Positions 24,535 through 32,391 are shown, counted from the first letter of the stretch. The stretch: 64,000 bases of DNA from Aliarcobacter cryaerophilus ATCC 43158 (GCF_003660105.1 NZ_CP032824.1:37432-101431), one strand, 5' to 3'. The notes: a model not told the origin generated them from the sequence alone. Program-made: numbers and translations.

Positions 24535-24975
24535 AACATTTAAAAACTTAAAGCATTTATGCTATTTTTTCACTTTTTGTAAAAAAACCAAAAAATGATG
24601 GTTTTTAAAAAGCAAAAAAAAGCTGTTAAAAATTCGGCTTAATTAAATACTAGTATAGCAATTGCAATATGGCAAAAAAAAGCTGTTAAAAATTCGGCTT
24701 AGTACAAAAAAATTATTTTATCTATATCATATTTTTTACAAAGTACTATAAAATCGACATTTCTTAATTTATAGCTTAAATAATGCTTAAAAATATTAAG
24801 GATTTTTTATTTGTTTTTTTTCGTTAAAAATTCGGCTGAATTAAACATTATATGTAAGTATTTAAACAGTGTAAAAAAATTAAAAATCTTAATATTATTT
24901 TTCTAATGATTATAAGCAAAAAGAGAGTCTTTTCGCTTATTGTTAAAATCTATTGATTTGAGTCTTTGTTTTCGT
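24535..24975 (+). repeat. Repeat copy Z with three short conserved elements
   Basis: The best preserved of three copies. The element occurs at 24621-24640, 24681-24700 and 24822-24837, all in the GTTAAAAATTCGGCT form. The first two are each preceded by an A8 tract. The right end has AAAAAGAGAGTCTTTTCGC then TTATTGTTAAAATC. Confidence 0.8.
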
Positions 24976-25200
24976 CAGAATTGTTGTTTGGTTGAGTAGC
25001 TTCATCCGTTTGTTTTTTGCTATTGCTTTTGTCCTCTAGCATATCTAAATCGCTTCAATTTTACCAGCTTTGTCTAATTCATCTTTTGCAATTTTGCCTT
25101 GACTAAACATCATAAAGATACTTCCAAGTATTTATATCTTTTCTTGATTAACTTCATTTAACTCATTAATTTTACTTGAAATTTTTATAGTTTTTGAGTT
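24960..25200 (-). pseudogene. Remnant of a degraded gene
   Basis: The minus strand still reads KINELNEVNQEKI, a stop, ILGSIFMMFSQGKIAKDELDKAGKIEAI, then after a frame change DLDMLEDKSNSKKQTDEATQ and a Asn/Asp-rich end. At 22790-22866 the related ending SDLSSLEDKKKEKEY is found in the corresponding place beside repeat Y. Both look like 3' ends of one former gene next to the repeat. Confidence 0.5.
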
Positions 25201-25366
25201 TGAAAAGAGATTTTATTTTAAAAAATAATAGTTATATTGTAGATGATTTTAATTTATTCTCTAAATAATTTAACATCTGATCTTGAGTAATCATTTTTAT
25301 TTATTGATCTTTTTTTATAATATTTGTAATCTCTAAAGATTCTAAATATTCATCTTCTTCATTTGT
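25201..25366. other. Non-coding, probably degraded
   Basis: No open frame of note; short fragments of coding-like sequence on the minus strand with stops. Nothing can be named. Confidence 0.4.
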
Positions 25367-25525
25367 TTAATGATTAATATTTAAACCATAATATTTTGGA
25401 TTTATTTTAAAATGTGATTGGATTTTTTCATAAATTATATTATTAGACTGCGTTAAAATCTCTTTACTATTTTCATCTACAAGATTATTTTTTATATCAT
25501 AAGCATCTAGAGATTTCACACGCAT
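25367..25525 (-). CDS. Possible small protein (weak)
   Basis: From the ATG at 25525 a 52-residue frame reads RVKSLDAYDIKNNLVDENSKEILTQSNNII and ends PKYYGLNINH. The composition is plausible for a soluble helical protein, but no ribosome-binding site is clear and the first codons fall among the repeats at 25515-25640. It may be the remnant of a longer gene. Confidence 0.3.
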   Translation of the reverse strand: MRVKSLDAYDIKNNLVDENSKEILTQSNNIIYEKIQSHFKINPKYYGLNINH

Positions 25526-25640
25526 GTTTCCACCCATTTCACAAATAAGTTTCCACATGTTTCACTAACTTGTTTTCAGCTATTTCACTTTTATGTTTCC
25601 ATTTTTTGAAACATTTGTGAAATAAATTTGGAAATTATGT
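25515..25640. repeat. Cluster of TTTCAC and GTTTCCA words
   Basis: Within about 125 bases there are at least four TTTCAC and four GTTTCCA or close variants, plus inverted forms (GAAACATTTGTGAAATA). The pattern GTTTCCA-n-TTTCAC recurs with short spacings. It looks like an array of binding sites for one protein. The similarity of TGTTTCAC to chromosomal parS half-sites may be chance. Confidence 0.5.
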
Positions 25641-25679
25641 TGGCGAAATAGTTTTACAAGTTTCAAGAGATAAACTTAC

Positions 25680-25790
25680 TCAATTATTTTTACTCTCAAC
25701 ATTTTTTTTCGCTGAAAAAATTGCAACTCCTACAATTCCTAAAACAATTGGAAGAAATAAAAATATTCCACTTACTATTGTTGTTGTCAT
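25680..25790 (-). CDS. Small single-pass membrane peptide
   Basis: A 36-residue frame starting at ATG 25790 (TTTIVSGIFLFLPIVLGIVGVAIF then SAKKNVESKNN). It is one hydrophobic helix with a short polar tail. The upstream AAAAGGAAAAGACAT is a good ribosome-binding site. Function unknown; similar peptides accompany plasmid membrane operons. Confidence 0.5.
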   Translation of the reverse strand: MTTTIVSGIFLFLPIVLGIVGVAIFSAKKNVESKNN

Positions 25791-26081
25791 ATGTCTTTTC
25801 CTTTTTTAAAATAATATAATAGATTTAAAAAATTAACTATTTGATATTTTGTATTTTAGTTTTTAAATCTTGTTAATAAAAATATTTACATACAAGTAGC
25901 AATATTCCTATCAATGCAATAACTATTATTTTGATTATATCACTATCTAGTTTATGTCACTTAAGTTATATCTAGTTTCATATATTTTTTAATTTAATTT
26001 TTAGCAAATTAAAAACCTCTCCAGAATTAACTGGAAACTAATTTAAACAATAAATTATTTATAGATTAGTTCGCTAAAAAA
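25791..26081. other. Non-coding stretch
   Basis: AT-rich, no supported gene. The sequence AAATTAAAAACC-TCTCC-AGAATTAACTGG around 26000-26035 includes a short imperfect dyad only. Confidence 0.4.
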
Positions 26082-26204
26082 TTAGCAAGATTTTTTGTGT
26101 TTTTTCTTTGGTTCTTTTAAAATTATTCCTATCATCAATGGAAATAACATTGACAAAAAAGCAAAGCTTCCAAGAGCAATTAATCCTCGAGTTACATTAT
26201 CCAC
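26082..26204 (-). CDS. Small membrane peptide, GTG start
   Basis: Forty residues from a GTG at 26204, five bases behind AAGGAG. The sequence DNVTRGLIALGSFAFLSMLF-PLMIGIIL is a membrane helix pair or long helix, with a basic tail KEPKKKHKKSC. Function unknown. Confidence 0.5.
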   Translation of the reverse strand: MDNVTRGLIALGSFAFLSMLFPLMIGIILKEPKKKHKKSC

Positions 26205-26407
26205 TTTTTCTCCTTCTTGAGATTTCAAGTACTCCTTGAATCCCACTTATTAAAATAATTATACTAAAAAGTTTTACTAAAAACAATCTTTTTATTGTTG
26301 GTCTTTTAAATTGAAGCACATAAAATCATTTTTGTGCTAGTTATAAACTTGCATTAAAAGTAGTAAAAATAATTAAAAATTTCTTTATATAATCGAAAGT
26401 TGTTATA

Positions 26408-27526
26408 TCAATTAATATTGTATTCTTTACTATCAGGGTCAATATTAATAGTTTCATTTATTTTTCTCAATAAGTCCTTTTTTGTATCAGCTTTAACATT
26501 ATCAAAAAAAGTATCATATATTTTTACATTATCCGTCTTTTTAACTTTGTCTATAACTCTTAAAGATACAAACGATCCAGAAACTTCTTGTTTTTTAGGT
26601 TTATTTTCTTCTTTTTTGGGTTTATCCGATAATAAAGAAAATACTCCAGCAACAGTTAATCCAATAACAGCTGATACTACGTTACCATTTGAAGCACTCG
26701 CAAGGTCCATGGCAGATTGTCCAATAACTATATGATCACCATTATATCCTTGATTTTCATAGAATTTAAACTTATTAGTATCAGATTCTAATGATGAAAA
26801 TTTAATTCCTTTTTTAAGTGCTGCTAAATATCTAAGTTCTACAGGATCATAATCTCTTGATAACTCAAAATAAATCTCTTTATCAGCTTTTTCAGGACTA
26901 TCTACCATTTCCCAGCCACCTAGCTCAATTTGTTTTTTAATATCATTTTTTACAAGGTTGTGAAGACCAGAGTATCTAGTAAAAAATATAAGTTCTTGCA
27001 TATCTGAATTTTCTTGATCGACATGGACTTTAGTAGTTAAATATGTATCTCTTTTATTAACTACAGAAGCAAAATCCTTAATATCACCACTTATAATCGG
27101 GAAGCTTATATAATTAGCAATATTTTGATATTCTTCAAGTCGAGATACTAAATTATTATATTGTTTCTCAAAAATAATTTTTGTGCCATCACTAGATAAT
27201 TTAAATTTTCCACCCTCAACTTTTTTTCCTAAGTCATTCTTTGCTACAGTATATTTTGCATCTCTAAAGCTAGATACTTCATTTGGATTAGTAATAGTAA
27301 ACAAGTTTAATGAAATAATTCCAGCAGAACCATTCAAATCTTCAACTAGTTTTTTAGTAGCTTTAAGAGCAAGATCCTCACTAAAATCTTTATAATAAAC
27401 TTTAGTTTTACTATTGTTTTTTAAGTATATAGATGGATCTCCATTATAAACTTTTTTATGAGCACAACCACTTAAACCAAACATAATAGCAGTAAGTATT
27501 GCTATTTTTATAATTAGACTTTTCAT
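26408..27526 (-). CDS. Lipoprotein, weakly TraT-like
   Basis: The 372-residue product has a lipoprotein signal ending in the lipobox LSGC (Cys about 21), so it is attached to the outer or inner membrane. Residues about 200-310 (a segment with GGWEMVDSPEKADKEIYFEL, then a Gly/Ala-rich stretch SAMDLASASNGNVVSAVIGLTVAGVF) recall the TraT surface-exclusion family in order, but the match is weak. A Lys/Glu/Pro-rich linker (KPKKEENKPKKQE) precedes the end. It is the last gene of a leftward set that starts with lipoproteins at 29050. Surface exclusion would fit a conjugative plasmid, although no transfer genes are seen. Confidence 0.55.
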   Translation of the reverse strand: MKSLIIKIAILTAIMFGLSGCAHKKVYNGDPSIYLKNNSKTKVYYKDFSEDLALKATKKLVEDLNGSAGIISLNLFTITNPNEVSSFRDAKYTVAKNDLGKKVEGGKFKLSSDGTKIIFEKQYNNLVSRLEEYQNIANYISFPIISGDIKDFASVVNKRDTYLTTKVHVDQENSDMQELIFFTRYSGLHNLVKNDIKKQIELGGWEMVDSPEKADKEIYFELSRDYDPVELRYLAALKKGIKFSSLESDTNKFKFYENQGYNGDHIVIGQSAMDLASASNGNVVSAVIGLTVAGVFSLLSDKPKKEENKPKKQEVSGSFVSLRVIDKVKKTDNVKIYDTFFDNVKADTKKDLLRKINETINIDPDSKEYNIN

Positions 27527-27579
27527 ATTTTCTCTTGTGTTATTAAATATTTATATTATTCTCAAATTTACATTAGTTA

Positions 27580-27972
27580 TTATTTACAACTAACTCCATT
27601 TGCTGTCCAACCATTAGATGTTTTTAATAATGGTAAATCACATACTTTATTATTAACTTGTATAATTACATAAGTTCTTCCATCTTTTTCATAATATTTA
27701 ATAAATTCAGCACTTGGTTTCTCTTCAGTAGATAATTTATAAACTTTTACAAAATAATCTAAAGTTTCTTGACTAGGTAATTCAACTTTTATTGGTTTTT
27801 GTTGATTTTTAATCTCATTAAGTGTTGTTTTTGTTTGAATTAACTCTTGCTTTATCTCATCAAGAGATTCTCTAATTTTAACTATCTCTTTTTTATCTTG
27901 ATCATCATAACAACCTATAAAAGTTATTGATAATGTAGTTAGAAACAACAAATTTATTAATTTATTTTTCAC
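27580..27972 (-). CDS. Small lipoprotein
   Basis: I take the GTG at 27972, which has GGGAG upstream; an in-frame ATG at 28008 would add a charged stretch before the signal. The product of about 130 residues has signal KNKLINLLFLTTLSITFIGC (lipobox FIGC) and then a coiled-coil (VKIRESLDEIKQELIQTKTT). The C-terminal part (YYEKDGRTYVIIQVNNKVCDLPLLK) is clearly related to the lipoprotein at 28216 (FEKDGKLVYILQIKGMICEMPMIE). The two are paralogues. Confidence 0.65.
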   Translation of the reverse strand: MKNKLINLLFLTTLSITFIGCYDDQDKKEIVKIRESLDEIKQELIQTKTTLNEIKNQQKPIKVELPSQETLDYFVKVYKLSTEEKPSAEFIKYYEKDGRTYVIIQVNNKVCDLPLLKTSNGWTANGVSCK

Positions 27973-28180
27973 TATTTTCTCCCTTTTTAACTCTTTGTTT
28001 TCTTCCAAATATTAGATATAAAATCCAACCTATAGGATATAAAACTAAAATTATAATAATCCAAACAATTTTATTTATATTATCTTTAAATTCACTAATA
28101 GCAACATTAACCAACATAACTAAGGGCATTATCATAAATAAACTAATTATGAATAATGATATTCCGCTTGGCATTCCCAT
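27962..28180 (-). CDS. Small membrane protein, PLDc_N-like
   Basis: The 72-residue product has two membrane helices. The second (KIVWIIIILVLYPIGWILYLIFGRK) matches the PLDc_N pattern of small bacterial membrane proteins. It overlaps the lipoprotein start by about 11 bases. Role unknown; such proteins often sit beside signalling or stress genes. Confidence 0.65.
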   Translation of the reverse strand: MGMPSGISLFIISLFMIMPLVMLVNVAISEFKDNINKIVWIIIILVLYPIGWILYLIFGRKQRVKKGENSEK

Positions 28181-28215
28181 ATTTTCACCTTTTTTAATAT
28201 TTTTTAATTATAACC

Positions 28216-28494
28216 TTATCCACCACATTTCATACCAATAGCATTCCACTGTTTATCTATTTCAATCATTGGCATTTCACAAATCATTCCTTTAATTTGT
28301 AAAATATATACTAATTTTCCATCTTTTTCAAAAGATTTTACTATTTTTATATCATTTTCTTTAGCTGATTTAATATTATATAACGCAGCTAAAGATTTAA
28401 CAGTTTTTTCATCTGGAGTAGAAGAACAGCCAATAAAAGCTGCTCCTATTAATATTGTTGATAATAATATTTTTAAATTTTTCATTTTCATCAT
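28216..28494 (-). CDS. Small lipoprotein
   Basis: The 92-residue product has a signal peptide with lipobox FIGC (Cys about 23). The mature part shares the pattern KSFEKDGKLVYILQIKGMICEMPMIE with the lipoprotein at 27580. The conserved Cys in the last 30 residues may form a disulphide. It follows the lipoprotein gene at 28502 by a few bases. Confidence 0.65.
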   Translation of the reverse strand: MMKMKNLKILLSTILIGAAFIGCSSTPDEKTVKSLAALYNIKSAKENDIKIVKSFEKDGKLVYILQIKGMICEMPMIEIDKQWNAIGMKCGG

Positions 28495-28501
28495 AGTCTA
28501 C

Positions 28502-29050
28502 TTATTTAATAAGTTCTGGAAAATCTTTATGATTTAAAATATCACTAACTAATTGATTTACAGTTGGTTCAAATGATGTTCCCATATTATTACAAGCTGT
28601 TGAAGCTAAATATGCTGATGGATAATCTCTTTTTGTATTTACAGTTAATGATTTTCCATTTGAAGAGTTTATAGTTGCATTAATTTCCCAATAAGCATTT
28701 CCAAACATAGAGCTTCCATATACTTTATTTATATTTCCACTTAAGTTTATATTTGAATTTTTATCATAATTCCCAGCCATTTTAAGTTCACTTAAAAGTG
28801 CATTTTCAATATATGTAGAAAATGGTTCACCTTTTGGAGTAGATACTGTTTCTGCTAATCTACACAAAACACTACTTTCACCTTTATTTGTAGAAGTAAA
28901 ATTTGAAACATTTAATTTAAGATCTTTAAAATCTCTTAATGTTTGTACATTATCAGCAGATGGATTATACTCTGTAGTTTTTATACCACAACCTGTAAAT
29001 AATAAAGTTGCTAATGCAACACTTGAGCTTAATAATAGAATTCTTTTCAT
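28502..29050 (-). CDS. Lipoprotein
   Basis: The 182-residue product has a lipobox LFTGC (Cys about 21). The mature part contains TFSTYIENALLSEL-like and NINLSGNINKVYGSSMFGNAYWEINATI segments, typical of a family of small lipoproteins with a beta-alpha fold of unknown function. The two Cys at CRLAET and STACNN may pair. It is first in the leftward operon; its promoter region holds dyads bound presumably by the XRE protein encoded divergently at 29154. Confidence 0.65.
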   Translation of the reverse strand: MKRILLLSSSVALATLLFTGCGIKTTEYNPSADNVQTLRDFKDLKLNVSNFTSTNKGESSVLCRLAETVSTPKGEPFSTYIENALLSELKMAGNYDKNSNINLSGNINKVYGSSMFGNAYWEINATINSSNGKSLTVNTKRDYPSAYLASTACNNMGTSFEPTVNQLVSDILNHKDFPELIK

Positions 29051-29075
29051 TTTTTCCCTTTTTTATTTTATTAAT

Positions 29076-29093
29076 TTTATCCCATAGGATAAA
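29076..29093. promoter_or_regulatory. Operator dyad O1 for the XRE regulator (predicted)
   Basis: TTTATCC-CATA-GGATAAA is a perfect inverted repeat of 7-bp arms just upstream of the lipoprotein start. The same pattern recurs 55 bases away next to the divergent XRE gene, so both promoters may be repressed by it. Confidence 0.7.
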
Positions 29094-29130
29094 GACTAAA
29101 TGATTCTATCTTAATAAAGTTTATAATAAT

Positions 29131-29148
29131 TTTAACCTATAGGATAAA
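29131..29148. promoter_or_regulatory. Operator dyad O2 for the XRE regulator (predicted)
   Basis: TTTAACC-TATA-GGATAAA, one mismatch from a perfect repeat, six bases before the XRE ATG. It shares the half-site GGATAAA with O1 and overlaps the likely start region, as for self-repression. Confidence 0.7.
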
Positions 29149-29153
29149 TATAT

Positions 29154-29405
29154 ATGGAAGTAGATTTTAGTAACAGTTCTAAAGAAGAGATTGAGTTTTT
29201 TTATAAAAAAATATCTACAAATATTAAAAAATATAGATTAGAAAAAGGATTGTCTCAAGAAAAATTAGCACTTGATATTGGTGTTAAATCAATTGCATTT
29301 TACTCAAATTGTGAAAGTAATAGATATCAAAAACACTTTAATTTAGAGCATTTATATAAGATATCAAAATCTTTAAATATAAATATTGAAGATCTATTTA
29401 AATAA
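29154..29405 (+). CDS. XRE-family transcriptional regulator
   Basis: The 83-residue product is one helix-turn-helix domain (residues 20-75: LEKGLSQEKLALDIGVKSIAFYSNCES, then HLYKISKSLNINIEDLF). It is the only regulator next to the lipoprotein operon, and two matching dyads lie between the genes. It probably represses both its own gene and the operon. The recognition helix is around IGVKSIAFYSN. Confidence 0.8.
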   Translation: MEVDFSNSSKEEIEFFYKKISTNIKKYRLEKGLSQEKLALDIGVKSIAFYSNCESNRYQKHFNLEHLYKISKSLNINIEDLFK

Positions 29406-29460
29406 ATTATTATTTATTAATTTTTCAAAATATTTTTATAAAAGCACTTGAACATAATCT

Positions 29461-29646
29461 TTAAAGCCATTTATTTAAAAATCTCATCACTCTTTCATCT
29501 TTATCTTTTTTATAATTTAAAAAGCTTACAACTAATCCACCAATAAATAAAAATATAGCTGCTTCTTTTGAGTCATTTATATTACTAAAAAATAGTATTA
29601 TTGATGGAATGATTAAAAATAGTATTATAAGTATATAATTTTTCAA
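29461..29646 (-). CDS. Small membrane protein
   Basis: The 61-residue product has two membrane helices (ILIILFLIIPSIILFFS and AAIFLFIGGLVVSFLNY) and a basic end. It is the last of six leftward genes for small membrane proteins. Unrecognised. Confidence 0.5.
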   Translation of the reverse strand: MKNYILIILFLIIPSIILFFSNINDSKEAAIFLFIGGLVVSFLNYKKDKDERVMRFLNKWL

Positions 29647-29655
29647 GTTTTATCC

Positions 29656-30018
29656 TTAAAGTTGATTTTTATAGTAATTATAAACATAATTACCATATTT
29701 TTTTATTTTTATATATTTTAATATTGAAAATATAAATATTAAAATTAAAAGTATATTTACTAAAAGACTTATATTTAAATAGAGTATAAAAATAAATATA
29801 GCAATTGAAACTACAAATGAGTTTGAACTAGTTTTTACTATTTTATTTTTTGAGTTTATAATTGATATTTTTTCATCTTTTTTAAATTTTATATTTTTAT
29901 TACTTTTGATAAATTTATAATAACCTATATAACTTTTTAAGCTTTTAATATTTGATTTATAAATTTTTAACTCAAATAGAGTAATTAGAGTTAAAAATAT
30001 TATTACTGTTATTTGCAT
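29656..30018 (-). CDS. Small membrane protein
   Basis: 120 residues: a membrane helix at the N-terminus (ITVIIFLTLITLFEL), a basic cytoplasmic middle part, and two hydrophobic helices near the end (FVVSIAIFIFILYL and LLVNILLILIFIFSIL). No family is known to me. It is 10 bases from the next gene on each side. Confidence 0.5.
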   Translation of the reverse strand: MQITVIIFLTLITLFELKIYKSNIKSLKSYIGYYKFIKSNKNIKFKKDEKISIINSKNKIVKTSSNSFVVSIAIFIFILYLNISLLVNILLILIFIFSILKYIKIKKYGNYVYNYYKNQL

Positions 30019-30030
30019 AGAAGAATCATT

Positions 30031-30333
30031 TTATTTATTTACAACTTTAATTTTATTAGCTCTTTTTCTTTTTAGTACTAAATATTTTTTATATCTATAA
30101 AGCTCTTCTTTTAAATTATCCTCTAAATAAAATTTAATACCAAATAAAAAGAAAAGTATTGCCATAAAGCTTACTAAAACTGTTCCATCATTTGAATTAT
30201 AGTAAAATGCAGTTGCTATATAAAAAATAAATACCCATAGTAACAATTTACCTTTTAAAAAGCATATTAGGAATAAAAACATATATTTATAGAAAAATCC
30301 TCTTGGTATCATATTTTTACTCCTTTGTCTCAC
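30031..30333 (-). CDS. Small membrane protein
   Basis: 100 residues with hydrophobic stretches (YMFLFLICFLKGKLLLWVFIFYIA, VSFMAILFFLFGIKFYL) and a basic C-terminus (KRKRANKIKVVNK). Its start overlaps the end of the gene at 30317. Unrecognised. Confidence 0.5.
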   Translation of the reverse strand: MRQRSKNMIPRGFFYKYMFLFLICFLKGKLLLWVFIFYIATAFYYNSNDGTVLVSFMAILFFLFGIKFYLEDNLKEELYRYKKYLVLKRKRANKIKVVNK

Positions 30334-30604
30334 ATCTAGAAATTATTAGTCTTGTTGGACCTTTAACAAATTTATAACTATCATCAATTATCCAGCCATC
30401 ATCTTTTGAGACTTCTATTTTTATATCATGTATTTTACAAATAATAGTTTTATTACTATTAAAATCATTTGTAATATCAAATCTAACCTTTTCAATCGAA
30501 AGTATATATAGAATTGGAATTGAAATTAAAAATATTATAAATAGTGTCCAAGGAACTATTTTTTCATTTGTTTTACTGTATTTATCTAATCTATTTTGAT
30601 TCAT
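30317..30604 (-). CDS. Small membrane protein with external domain
   Basis: I choose the ATG at 30604 (NQNRLDKYSKTNEK), because the longer frame lies wholly inside the upstream gene. The 95-residue product has one membrane helix (WTLFIIFLISIPILYILSI) and an external part with KTIICKIHDIKIEVSKDDGW. That part resembles the external part of the protein at 30895 (GEEIICDNFIVSKKLGF), so the two are distant paralogues. Confidence 0.5.
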   Translation of the reverse strand: MNQNRLDKYSKTNEKIVPWTLFIIFLISIPILYILSIEKVRFDITNDFNSNKTIICKIHDIKIEVSKDDGWIIDDSYKFVKGPTRLIISRCETKE

Positions 30605-30875
30605 CTGCAATACCACTACCCTTTTTATTATTTTCAAGTTCAAATAGACTATTAGAAGATTTAGAAGCCATTGATTTTCCAGTTGCAAGTAATATAGCCA
30701 AAAATGCAATATAAATTAAAAAACTATTAAAATCTACATAATCATTATCTTGAAAAAACATAGTATAAAAAAAGCCATATATAAAAGAGCCTATTAAAAC
30801 TAATATTGATATAACTGTTAAAAATATACCAAAGCTATGAAAAAAGTGATTCATATTTTTATAAAATTTACACAT
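30591..30875 (-). CDS. Small membrane protein
   Basis: I choose the ATG at 30875 with AAAGGAAG before it, giving 94 residues. Two membrane helices are present (HSFGIFLTVISILVLIGSFIYG and FLIYIAFLAILLA). The end is polar (SSNSLFELENNKKGSG) and overlaps the next start by 14 bases. Unrecognised. Confidence 0.5.
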   Translation of the reverse strand: MCKFYKNMNHFFHSFGIFLTVISILVLIGSFIYGFFYTMFFQDNDYVDFNSFLIYIAFLAILLATGKSMASKSSNSLFELENNKKGSGIADESK

Positions 30876-30894
30876 ATACTTCCTTTTATATTTT

Positions 30895-31197
30895 TTACTC
30901 TGTTTTTTTAGATATACAGTTATATAAAATAAATGAATTTTTATCATCACTAACTCTATATTTATTGTTTTTATAAAATTTGAACCCTAGTTTTTTAGAA
31001 ACAATAAAGTTATCACATATAATTTCTTCTCCATTTATAAAAGCATTATAAATCTCTTTTCTCTCCTCTTGAGCAACATAAAAAACTACTACTATAAAAA
31101 TAAGAAAAATAATAGGAAGAATTAAAGCTCTAAGGTAAGAATTAAATAGTTCTTTATCTTTTTTACAATCATCTACTAAATATTCTTGATTCTCCAT
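30895..31197 (-). CDS. Small membrane protein with external domain
   Basis: 100 residues with one membrane helix (ALILPIIFLIFIVVVFYVA) and an external domain (FINGEEIICDNFIVSKKLG, then YNC). The two Cys could form a disulphide. It begins the leftward set whose promoter lies in the region with dyad 31261-31279. Unrecognised. Confidence 0.55.
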   Translation of the reverse strand: MENQEYLVDDCKKDKELFNSYLRALILPIIFLIFIVVVFYVAQEERKEIYNAFINGEEIICDNFIVSKKLGFKFYKNNKYRVSDDKNSFILYNCISKKTE

Positions 31198-31260
31198 AGA
31201 TTCTCCTTATGATTTACTTATCCAAAATAGGAATTTAATACTTATATTATAATCTAAATT

Positions 31261-31279
31261 AGGTATTAAAGCAATACCT
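31261..31279. promoter_or_regulatory. Operator dyad between divergent genes
   Basis: AGGTATT-AAAGC-AATACCT is a perfect 7-bp-arm inverted repeat. It is flanked by two direct copies of CTAAATTAG at 31253 and 31317. The HTH gene at 31345 and the membrane-protein set diverge from here, so this is the likely shared control region. Confidence 0.7.
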
Positions 31280-31344
31280 ACAAGCTAAAATAGTTAATTT
31301 AATGCTATAATATGCTCTAAATTAGTATATAAAGAGAATAATAA

Positions 31345-31617
31345 ATGACAAAAGAAGAGTTTTGTATTAGATTAAAAGAGTTAAATCTTACACAAAAAGA
31401 TTTTGCAGAGATTGCACATGTACCTTACTCAACATTAAATAATTGGGGTTGTATGGCTAATGGTAAAATAATACAAGTTCCAACTTGGGTAGAGCCTTTT
31501 TTAAAGCATTATAGTCAATCTATAAAATATGATAAAGTAAAAAAACAAGTCGTTCAACTATTATTAGAAGAGATGAAACAAAGAAAACAAAATTCAACAA
31601 ATCAAAATAAGGATTAA
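31345..31617 (+). CDS. HTH regulator
   Basis: The 90-residue product has a helix-turn-helix (CIRLKELNLTQKDFAEIAHVPYSTLNNWG, residues 7-35) and a helical end. It resembles Cro/YdaS-like phage or plasmid regulators. It is followed by a 29-residue membrane peptide after 3 bases. It probably controls the divergent set of small membrane proteins through the dyad upstream. Confidence 0.7.
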   Translation: MTKEEFCIRLKELNLTQKDFAEIAHVPYSTLNNWGCMANGKIIQVPTWVEPFLKHYSQSIKYDKVKKQVVQLLLEEMKQRKQNSTNQNKD

Positions 31618-31620
31618 AAA

Positions 31621-31710
31621 ATGTTAGAAGTAATTGCAATTTCAGTTTTAGTTTTAGGAACAATATTAGCTATTGGTAAATATGATTATGAAAGAAGTTT
31701 GAGAAAATAA
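31621..31710 (+). CDS. Tiny membrane peptide
   Basis: Twenty-nine residues: LEVIAISVLVLGTILAIGKYDYERSLRK without its Met. One membrane helix with a charged end. The ATG comes 3 bases after the stop of the HTH gene, so the two are co-translated. Such peptides next to a regulator may be small toxins, but nothing proves it here. Confidence 0.45.
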   Translation: MLEVIAISVLVLGTILAIGKYDYERSLRK

Positions 31711-31950
31711 GCTTTAGGTTAAAGATTTAATTAAAATACTTATCTTAAAAACATTTTAGTCTCTTATTACTAGTTAATATTTGGATAGTGATGATTTATG
31801 ATAATAATATAAAGAATTATAATAAATAAAAAAAAGTAAAATTTTAATTGTAATTATTTATTATTATATTAATTTATACATTCATCAAAAAAAAATTTAT
31901 CAAATAACTTATTTATATAACAATTGATACAATTCTAAAATATAAATAAA
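31711..31950. promoter_or_regulatory. Non-coding region left of module 2
   Basis: No gene. This region lies outside the invertible segment and would drive whichever gene is placed at its left end. A TATAAA hexamer at 31941-31946 next to the inverted repeat is a possible -10 box. Confidence 0.35.
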
Positions 31951-31969
31951 TGATAATAGGTAATTATGA
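31951..31969 (+). repeat. Inverted repeat, left site of invertible module 2
   Basis: TGATAATAGGTAATTATGA occurs here and exactly inverted at 35771-35789. It includes the AGG ribosome-binding site and overlaps the first codon of the YbaK-like gene. The inner dyad ATAAT-AGGTA-ATTAT parallels the module 1 site. Confidence 0.85.
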
Positions 31970-32391
31970 TGTGTAAATTTAATAAAATAAAACATAAAAA
32001 TGTAATTACTTGTACAGAAGCTGTTATAGAAAGAAAAATAAGTCTTAAACAAGAGCTTAAAACACTTTTACTAGATGTAAACTCAAGAATTATAGCTGTA
32101 CATATTAGAGGTTCAGATAGATTAAAAATTAGAAATATTAAAAAAATATTTAAGACAAAAAATATATTTTTTGTTGAAAAAGAATTTTTAAATTATGTAA
32201 ATCTTGATAAAGGACGAATTAATCCATGGAACATAAATTTTTGTCAATATAATTTAATATGTTTAAATATTTTTAACAATAAATTTATGGCTACAAATAA
32301 TGGAAAATTCGATGAAGGAATTATTTTCAAAACGGATGAATTGTTAAAAATAGAAAATATAATTTTAGGTAAATTTGGAGAAAATAAATGA
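31969..32391 (+). CDS. YbaK/aminoacyl-tRNA deacylase-like domain protein, module 2
   Basis: I use the ATG at 31969, eight bases behind AGG; an adjacent ATG at 31966 is also possible. The 140-residue product has the order of YbaK/ProX editing domains: IIAVHIRGSDRLKIRNIKKIF, then VEKEFLNYVNLDKGRINPWN (the G-x-x-x-P turn), and ATNNGKFDEGIIFKTDELLKI (the N-x-G region). Family members hydrolyse mischarged aminoacyl-tRNAs. Its stop overlaps the ATP-grasp start (ATGA-like), so the products act together. Module 1 has no counterpart. The family call is moderate. Confidence 0.55.
   Translation: MCKFNKIKHKNVITCTEAVIERKISLKQELKTLLLDVNSRIIAVHIRGSDRLKIRNIKKIFKTKNIFFVEKEFLNYVNLDKGRINPWNINFCQYNLICLNIFNNKFMATNNGKFDEGIIFKTDELLKIENIILGKFGENK

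Noticed and set aside
20464..24837. The TTCGGCT elements as ordinary terminators
   Set aside because: An AGC/GCT stem and T-tract exist, but the stem is only a few pairs long, with a mismatch, and the elements occur in sets not placed behind genes. Kept as a repeat family; the terminator reading is not excluded.
26408..27526. Firm assignment as TraT surface-exclusion lipoprotein
   Set aside because: Only the lipobox and a loose order of segments agree, and no conjugation genes are in the window; kept as weakly TraT-like.
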